A stretch of 47,842 bases of DNA. Origin: Thermoanaerobacterales bacterium (GTDB lineage: Bacteria > Bacillota > Desulfotomaculia > Desulfotomaculales > JASEER01). The notes under the pieces are model-generated. The model searched no databases, was not told the origin of the DNA, and was given only the letters and a program-made list of their open reading frames with translations. The stretch's first letter is position 1. Each line of letters begins with the position of its first letter. Shown here piece by piece: positions 43,274 through 47,842 of the stretch. The translations under genes were made by a program, and so were the position numbers. The stretch is taken from contig JASEER010000018.1 in the NCBI GenBank assembly GCA_030019475.1, positions 1 to 47,842 of the forward strand, in the 5' to 3' direction.

Positions 43274-44494
43274 TTGCCGGAAAGCAAGCGTGAGACTCAA
43301 AGCGAACGTCAAGCTCGGACAAAGAATGCTCTACGCTTTATCGTCCTGATGGGCGTGGTGAGCCTCTTCGCCGACATGACCTACGAGGGCGCCCACAGTA
43401 TCACTGGCCCGTACCTGTCTCTCTTGGGGGCGAGCGCCGCTGTCGTGGGCTTCGTCGGCGGCTTCGGGGAACTGGTGGGCTACGCCCTGCGCCTGGTTTC
43501 GGGCTACCTGGCCGACCGCACCCAGCGCTACTGGCTGATCACCATCGCCGGGTACGGCATCAACCTGCTGGCCGTGCCCCTCCTCGCCGTGACCGGCCGC
43601 TGGGAGGCGGCCGCCTTCCTGATCGTGGCCGAGCGCTTCGGCAAGGCCATCCGTACCCCCGCCCGGGACGCCATGCTCTCCCACGCCGCGGCGCGCGTCG
43701 GGCGGGGCTGGGCCTTCGGCCTGCACGAGGCCCTCGACCAGATCGGCGCCGTCACCGGCCCGCTGATCGTCGCCGCCGCCTTACTTTTCCGTAACGAGTC
43801 TTACCGGGCTGGTTTCGCCGTTCTCCTTATCCCGGCCCTGATCGCTATCGTCATCCTGCTGACCGCCAGGTACCTTTACCCCGATCCGCAATCGCTGGAG
43901 GTCACCCACGGCGATGTGCGGTCCTATCACGAAGGACAAAAACTGCCCCGGGTTTTCTGGCTCTACATCCTGTTTACGGTAACCAGTATCGGGGGCTTCG
44001 CGCACTTCCAGCTCATATCCTACCATTTAAAGGGTCAGGGAATTGTGCCCGACGCCCACATTCCCGTGTTTTTCGCCGTGGCCATGGGGGTGGACGCCCT
44101 GGTGGCCCTGCCCGTCGGCCGCCTGTTCGACAATAAGGGCCTCCTCACGTTGACCGTCCTGCCCCTGCTTACGATCCCGATCCCCTTCCTGGCTTTTTCA
44201 AAGGCCTATTACCCGGTTCTCCTGGGCGTCGTCCTCTGGGGCGCGGCCATGGGTATCCAGGAGACGATCATGCGGGCGGCCATCGCCGCCATCATCCCTC
44301 CGGGGCGGCGCGGCCTGGCCTACGGAATCTTCAACACCGGCTACGGGGCCGCCTGGTTTCTCGGCAGCAGCCTGATGGGCGTCCTGTACGGTATCGCCAT
44401 TCCCTACGCCATAGCGTTTGCCGTGGCCCTGGAAATATTATCCCTGCCCCTTATTTTGATGGTGCGCCGGAATCTACTGGCTGGTCAGGGGTAA
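43274..44494 (+). CDS. Major facilitator superfamily transporter
   Basis: 406 aa with 12 hydrophobic helices. The loop between helices 2 and 3 reads GYLADRTQRYW (MFS motif A type), followed by ERFGKAIRTPARDAM and later GRLFDNKG, a pattern seen in MFS efflux-type proteins of this group. The substrate cannot be inferred. TTG start at 43274 with AGAAAGGGG 12 nt upstream, a poor spacing; the charged N-terminus KRETQSERQARTK precedes helix 1. The 86-bp gap before it is AT-rich. It is followed by a fluoride-riboswitch promoter region. Confidence 0.85.
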   Translation: MPESKRETQSERQARTKNALRFIVLMGVVSLFADMTYEGAHSITGPYLSLLGASAAVVGFVGGFGELVGYALRLVSGYLADRTQRYWLITIAGYGINLLAVPLLAVTGRWEAAAFLIVAERFGKAIRTPARDAMLSHAAARVGRGWAFGLHEALDQIGAVTGPLIVAAALLFRNESYRAGFAVLLIPALIAIVILLTARYLYPDPQSLEVTHGDVRSYHEGQKLPRVFWLYILFTVTSIGGFAHFQLISYHLKGQGIVPDAHIPVFFAVAMGVDALVALPVGRLFDNKGLLTLTVLPLLTIPIPFLAFSKAYYPVLLGVVLWGAAMGIQETIMRAAIAAIIPPGRRGLAYGIFNTGYGAAWFLGSSLMGVLYGIAIPYAIAFAVALEILSLPLILMVRRNLLAGQG

Positions 44495-44539
44495 CACTGG
44501 CGGACGTGGTGGTAAACGGCGGGAGTGTTGAGTTTTGTC

Positions 44540-44569
44540 TTGACGCCCGGTGGCCTGTCTGGATACAAT
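44540..44569 (+). promoter_or_regulatory. Promoter of fluoride-switched antiporter operon
   Basis: TTGACG (44540-44545) and TACAAT (44564-44569) with 18-bp spacing, directly before the aptamer. Confidence 0.7.
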
Positions 44570-44570
44570 A

Positions 44571-44647
44571 GTGCTCGGCGATGGAGCTCGCCTTAAACGC
44601 GACGACGCTAATGGCTCCTACCCAATCCATGGGTGGGGCCATTTTTT
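44571..44647 (+). ncRNA. Fluoride riboswitch (crcB motif) before antiporter
   Basis: GGCGATGGAGCTCGCC (44577-44592), TTAAACGCGACGACGC and TAATGGCTCCTACC match the crcB-motif consensus closely. The platform is ATGGCTCCTACCCA paired with TGGGTGGGGCCAT (44629-44641 region) followed by T6, overlapping the CTCCTAC part of the aptamer. Fluoride should prevent termination. Confidence 0.95.
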
Positions 44648-44684
44648 GTCGCGGTCCTGCCTGAGCATCGCGGGAGGGGAAGTA

Positions 44685-45875
44685 ATGAACGAGTGGTTGA
44701 CGGCCTCGGTCTGGATCGGCCTGGCCCTGGCGGCCGGCCTGGTCTCGGTGCGCCTGGGGATCTCCGTGGCACTTACCGAGATCATGTTCGGGGTTATCGG
44801 GGGCAACTTCCTGCACCTGGAGGTCGTGCCCTGGGTGCAGATGCTGGCCGGGTTCGGCAGCGTCTTCCTGACCTTCCTGGCCGGCGCGGAGGTCGACCCG
44901 GTCGTGCTGCGCGACAAATTCAAGGAGAGCGTGTCTATCGGCACGGCGTCCTTCCTCTTCCCGTTCGCCGGTGCCTTCGCCTACGCCTACTGGGTGGCCG
45001 GCTGGACGATGGACGCCTCGCTGATCGCCGGCATCGCCCTTTCCACGACTTCGGTGGCCGTGGTCTACGCGGTGATGGTCGAGACCGGCCTGAACGAAAC
45101 GGAACTGGGGAAGATCATCCTGGCGGCCTGCTTCGTGACCGACCTGGGGACCGTCCTGGCCCTCGGCGTCTTCTTCGCCAACTTCAACGTCTGGCTGGGG
45201 GTTTTCATCGGCGTGTCGGCCGTCGTCCTGGCGGCGACCCCGAAGCTGACCCGCTGGTTCACCGGGCGCTACGGGAACCGGGTCAGCCAGATGGAGGCGA
45301 AGTACTTTTTCTTCCTGCTGTTCCTGCTCGGCGGGCTGGCCCTGAAGGCCAACAGCGAGCCGGTCCTGCCGGCCTACCTGATCGGGCTGGCGGCGGCGGG
45401 GTTTTTCATGGAGCAGAAGGAGTTTCTCTCCCGGCTGCGGGCGATCGCCTTCGCCGTGCTCACGCCCTTCTACTTCCTGAAGGCCGGGCTCTTCGTCTCC
45501 CTGCCGGCGGTGGTCTCCGGCCTGCTTCTTATTACGATCCTCCTGGGGGTCAAAATGGTGACCAAGTTCTTCGGCGTCTGGCCGCTGACCCGGGCTTTCT
45601 GGTTTACGCCCCGCGACGGGATGTACACCACCCTGCTGATGTCCACCGGGTTAACGTTCGGGACGATTTCCTCATTGTTCGGCCTGTCGCACGGCATTAT
45701 TAACCAGAGCCAGTACACGGTCCTGGTCACGGTGGTCATCGGCAGCGCCGTGGTGCCGACGCTGATCGCCCAGGCCTTCTTCCGGCCGCAACCGGAGAGC
45801 GAAGAGGAGAACGGATCCCGAACGGTTACCCGGACTTCCGCGGAGCCGTTACAGAAAATTGCAGAAGGAGAGTAG
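44685..45875 (+). CDS. CPA2-type cation:proton antiporter (Kef-like)
   Basis: 396 aa, about 12 hydrophobic helices of the sodium/hydrogen exchanger (CPA2) fold, without the Kef TrkA-N domain; LTEIMFGVIGGNFL, FLAGAEVDP and STTSVAVVYAVM are family-typical segments, and ACFVTDLGTV contains the transport Asp region. The C-terminal 35 residues are polar. ATG with GGGAGGGG upstream. First gene after a fluoride riboswitch; antiporters are known members of fluoride regulons, either to remove fluoride by co-transport or to restore pH. Followed by uspA after 4 bp. Confidence 0.9.
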   Translation: MNEWLTASVWIGLALAAGLVSVRLGISVALTEIMFGVIGGNFLHLEVVPWVQMLAGFGSVFLTFLAGAEVDPVVLRDKFKESVSIGTASFLFPFAGAFAYAYWVAGWTMDASLIAGIALSTTSVAVVYAVMVETGLNETELGKIILAACFVTDLGTVLALGVFFANFNVWLGVFIGVSAVVLAATPKLTRWFTGRYGNRVSQMEAKYFFFLLFLLGGLALKANSEPVLPAYLIGLAAAGFFMEQKEFLSRLRAIAFAVLTPFYFLKAGLFVSLPAVVSGLLLITILLGVKMVTKFFGVWPLTRAFWFTPRDGMYTTLLMSTGLTFGTISSLFGLSHGIINQSQYTVLVTVVIGSAVVPTLIAQAFFRPQPESEEENGSRTVTRTSAEPLQKIAEGE

Positions 45876-45879
45876 GAAC

Positions 45880-46317
45880 GTGTTCAAGAAGATTATGGTC
45901 GCCTACGACGGTTCGGAGCACGCCCGGCGGGCCTTCGCCGCCGGCCTGAACCTGGCGGAAAGGTACGGCGCGACGCTGGACGCGGTGATGGTCGCCGACC
46001 TGCCGGACTACGCCGGCACCGTGGGGGAGGTCGAGGACCATAAGGCGCAGGCCCAGGCCTTCTACGAAAAGAGCATCGAGCAGGTCAGATGGCTCGCGCG
46101 CAAGAGCGAGGTCCAGGTGCGGACGCACCTCCTCTTCGGTCACGTCGGCCAGATCCTGGTCCGCCACGCCGAGGAAGAGAAGATGGACCTGGTGGTTGTC
46201 GGAGCGCGGGGGCTGAGCCGCCTGCAGCAACTGCTTATGGGCAGCGTTTCCCAGTTCGTTTCCCGCCACGCCCCCTGCGCGGTGCTGGTGGTCAAGGAGA
46301 AGCCGCATCAATCGTAG
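45880..46317 (+). CDS. Universal stress protein (UspA family)
   Basis: 145 aa, complete USP fold. Begins KKIMVAYDGSEHARRAF and has the ATP-binding pattern GARGLSRLQQLLMGSVSQFV (G-x2-G-x9-G-S). GTG 45880 with AAGGAG upstream. Four bp after the antiporter stop, so also under the fluoride riboswitch; UspA proteins are established members of fluoride-riboswitch regulons. Confidence 0.92.
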   Translation: MFKKIMVAYDGSEHARRAFAAGLNLAERYGATLDAVMVADLPDYAGTVGEVEDHKAQAQAFYEKSIEQVRWLARKSEVQVRTHLLFGHVGQILVRHAEEEKMDLVVVGARGLSRLQQLLMGSVSQFVSRHAPCAVLVVKEKPHQS

Positions 46318-46424
46318 CCCGGCCATCCAGTCATAATGTGTCGCGGCAGCCGAAACAGGGAAGTTTTTTGACGAGCGGCAGGAACTATTGGAGGAAGCGT
46401 CGAATAAAGCCCGGAAATGGCGGC

Positions 46425-46560
46425 CGAAGCCGCCGTGGTGGATATACAGGTAGTTACGCTGTAGAGCGTAAGGCACTCTGAAAAGGCATCGCGTAAACAA
46501 TTAAGGCCACGGAGACCTTAACCCCGCAGAAGCGGGGGTCAAAGGCTCCGTGGTCTTTTA
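46425..46560 (+). promoter_or_regulatory. Structured leader with attenuator hairpin (copy D)
   Basis: Before the methyltransferase gene. GGCGGC-CGAA-GCCGCC (about 46422-46437), then GTAGTTACGCTGTAGAGC, and the attenuator: GGCCACGGAG (46505-46514) pairs with CTCCGTGGTC (46546-46555), inner hairpin AACCCCGC/GCGGGGGT, then TTTTAATTT. Organisation parallels leaders A and C. No confident promoter found in 46318-46420. Confidence 0.55.
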
Positions 46561-46593
46561 ATTTCATCTCACGGGAGGCAGGGATGCAGTCGG

Positions 46594-47247
46594 ATGAACG
46601 ACTTACGGGAGACGATGCGGGCGCGATGGAACGCCAAGGGCCGTCATTACGAACATGCCGACGCTCACGGTACGAAAAGCCCCGCCGAGAAGGAACGTTG
46701 GCGGAACATCCTGGCACGGATGGGACCCGGTTCGCTGGATGTGCTGGATATCGGAACGGGCACCGGATTCGTGGCGTTGATCCTGGCCGAGCTGGGACAC
46801 CGCACAACGGGAGTCGACTGGTCCGTGACCATGCTCGACCAGGCCAGGGCGAAGGCCCGGGAGGCGGGCCTGGAGACGGCCTTCATCGAGGGGGAAATAG
46901 AGGCGCTTCCTTTTCCGGACGCGTCTTTTGATGCCGTGACGGCCCGGCACGTGCTCTGGACGCTGCCGGAACCGGAGCGGGCCATCGCCGAGTGGTACCG
47001 GGTGCTCAGGCCGGGCGGGCGGGTGCTGGCCGACTTCTCCCCCCGCCGGCCGGGGGAGAAGGGCCATCATTACCCTCCGGAAATCGAAGAGAGGCTGCCC
47101 CTGAACAGAGATGTCAGTCCGGGGGAAGTGGCCGCGCTTTTTGTGAACGCCGGGTTTGCCGGTGTGGATGTCGAGCCTCTCCCGCGTGATCCCGGCAGCG
47201 ATAGAGTCACCTGTCTCATCAGCGGGTTCAGGCCCCGGGAGGTGTAA
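46594..47247 (+). CDS. Class I SAM-dependent methyltransferase
   Basis: 217 aa; SAM-binding motif I VLDIGTGTGFVAL near residue 50, motif II GVDWSVTMLDQA, and a UbiE/type-11-like PFPDASFDAVTARHVLW and LRPGGRVLADF. Substrate unknown. ATG at 46594; the GGGAGG is 15 nt upstream, so the start is a little uncertain. It is followed after 2 bp by a DUF4198-type gene, suggesting a joint role in a metal or cofactor context. Confidence 0.85.
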   Translation: MNDLRETMRARWNAKGRHYEHADAHGTKSPAEKERWRNILARMGPGSLDVLDIGTGTGFVALILAELGHRTTGVDWSVTMLDQARAKAREAGLETAFIEGEIEALPFPDASFDAVTARHVLWTLPEPERAIAEWYRVLRPGGRVLADFSPRRPGEKGHHYPPEIEERLPLNRDVSPGEVAALFVNAGFAGVDVEPLPRDPGSDRVTCLISGFRPREV

Positions 47248-47249
47248 GG

Positions 47250-47842
47250 GTGGCGCCGCACAACATCTGGATCAAGTGCCCGTACCGGGCGCGTCCCGGA
47301 GAGGAGTTAACCGCCCGCATCAGGTTCGGCCACGATTTTGTCGTGCAGGGGAAAGCGGACCCGTTACGCACCAGGACCTGGTTGATTTCCCCGGCAGGCA
47401 ACAGAATCCCGCTGGCCGTGGAGGCCGGGGAGGCGGACCTGACTGCCGTTTTTAGGCCTGCCGAAATCGGCGTGCACACTCTTCTGGCCGAGTATGACGG
47501 GAAGATCTGGAGTATCGGTTCGGACGGCCGCCACCTGCGCGGTCCCCGCGCCGACCATCCGGACGTAACGATCGTGAAATCGGTCTATTATTACCAGTAC
47601 GCCAAGGCTTTGGTCGTCGTGGAACGGGACGGTCCCTGGCCGGGGCCGTCGGGCGCGGAGTTTGAGATCGTGCCGCGGCCTCCCGCGGAGGAGCGGCTGG
47701 AGCTGGCGGTTCTCTACGAGGGCCGTCCCTTGGGTGGGGCCAGGGTGCAAGCCTTTTGTTCCGGCAGCTCATTTCCCCGTACCGCTGGCACGGACGCGGA
47801 GGGGGTGGTAAGCTTTCCGTTCAGGGACGGGAACTGGATGAT
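47250..47842 (+). CDS. DUF4198-like protein, cut off by window end
   Basis: First 197 residues only; the frame is open at the window end. GTG start with CGGGAGGTG upstream. Begins NIWIKCPYRARPGEELTARI without a cleavable signal in view, followed by beta-rich repeats (FRPAEIGVHTLLAEYDG, GRPLGGARVQAF) as in DUF4198 proteins, which are often found near nickel/cobalt uptake genes. Function unknown; the gene downstream would help. Confidence 0.6.
   Translation, partial: MAPHNIWIKCPYRARPGEELTARIRFGHDFVVQGKADPLRTRTWLISPAGNRIPLAVEAGEADLTAVFRPAEIGVHTLLAEYDGKIWSIGSDGRHLRGPRADHPDVTIVKSVYYYQYAKALVVVERDGPWPGPSGAEFEIVPRPPAEERLELAVLYEGRPLGGARVQAFCSGSSFPRTAGTDAEGVVSFPFRDGNWM

Noticed and set aside
46330-46500. 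Cobalamin or NiCo riboswitch before the methyltransferase/DUF4198 genes
   Set aside because: Considered because DUF4198 is often near Ni/Co uptake genes, but neither a B12 box nor the repeated GGACAG/GGCAGC pattern of NiCo aptamers is present.

Overview
The window is GC-rich bacterial DNA whose gene order and families point to an anaerobic, spore-former-type Clostridia (Desulfotomaculum/Pelotomaculum/Moorella-like Peptococcaceae). Reasons: the rapZ-whiA-rpoN-gap-pgk-tpiA-gpmI-eno-secG order typical of Firmicutes, three [FeFe] hydrogenases with all three H-cluster maturases, Hdr/Qmo-type electron carriers, and frequent GTG/TTG starts behind strong AGGAGG ribosome binding sites. The species cannot be named from the sequence alone.

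Layout. 1-10.9 kb: phosphoglucose/phosphomannose isomerase, rapZ, whiA (with its own promoter; no yvcK between them), sigma-54, then a compact lower-glycolysis operon gap-pgk-tpiA-gpmI-eno, followed by secG. 11-13.1 kb: membrane pyrophosphatase hppA. 13.2-18.1 kb: DUF3842 protein, a maturation-protease-like protein that seems to have lost its metal ligands, and an exported [FeFe] hydrogenase operon (Tat-signal HydA, HybA-like ferredoxin, NrfD-like membrane protein); the hydA carries one in-frame TAG where its paralogues have the conserved Trp of the H-cluster L1 motif. 18.2-23.6 kb: an Hdr/Qmo-like operon (MvhD, two HdrA-like flavoproteins, a small winged-helix protein, an HdrC-HdrE/QmoC-like membrane protein). 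23.6-32.6 kb, minus strand: metE under a cobalamin riboswitch, and the maturation operon TM1266-like regulator, aspA, hydG, a 115-aa unknown, hydF, hydE. 32.7-38.1 kb, plus strand: a divergent operon of an MvhD-NuoF(FeS) fusion and two cassettes, each a free-standing NuoF iron-sulfur domain followed by a multidomain [FeFe] hydrogenase, with no flavin/NAD-binding NuoF part. 38.2-41.3 kb: fluoride riboswitch, dynamin-like GTPase, DUF6062 protein, HEAT-repeat protein. 41.3-44.5 kb: ChrB-like protein with two palindromic operators, a PiT/CysP-like anion permease in noticeably more AT-rich DNA, and an MFS transporter. 44.5-46.3 kb: second fluoride riboswitch, CPA2 antiporter, UspA. 46.4-47.8 kb: attenuator leader, methyltransferase, DUF4198-type protein running off the end.

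How it fits together (inference): the exported hydrogenase would exchange electrons between periplasmic H2 and the quinone pool; the Hdr/Qmo-like complex would connect cytoplasmic carriers to the same pool; the cytoplasmic HydA/NuoF-FeS/MvhD set looks like an [FeFe]-hydrogenase substitute for the [NiFe] MvhAG module that normally feeds HdrA through MvhD. Five leaders spread over these operons end in look-alike attenuator hairpins with a CCACGAAGG-type outer stem, which suggests a shared type of transcription-attenuation control. The best candidates for an undescribed system are the MvhD-NuoF(FeS)/HydA cassette array with its attenuator family, and the fluoride-switched dynamin operon.
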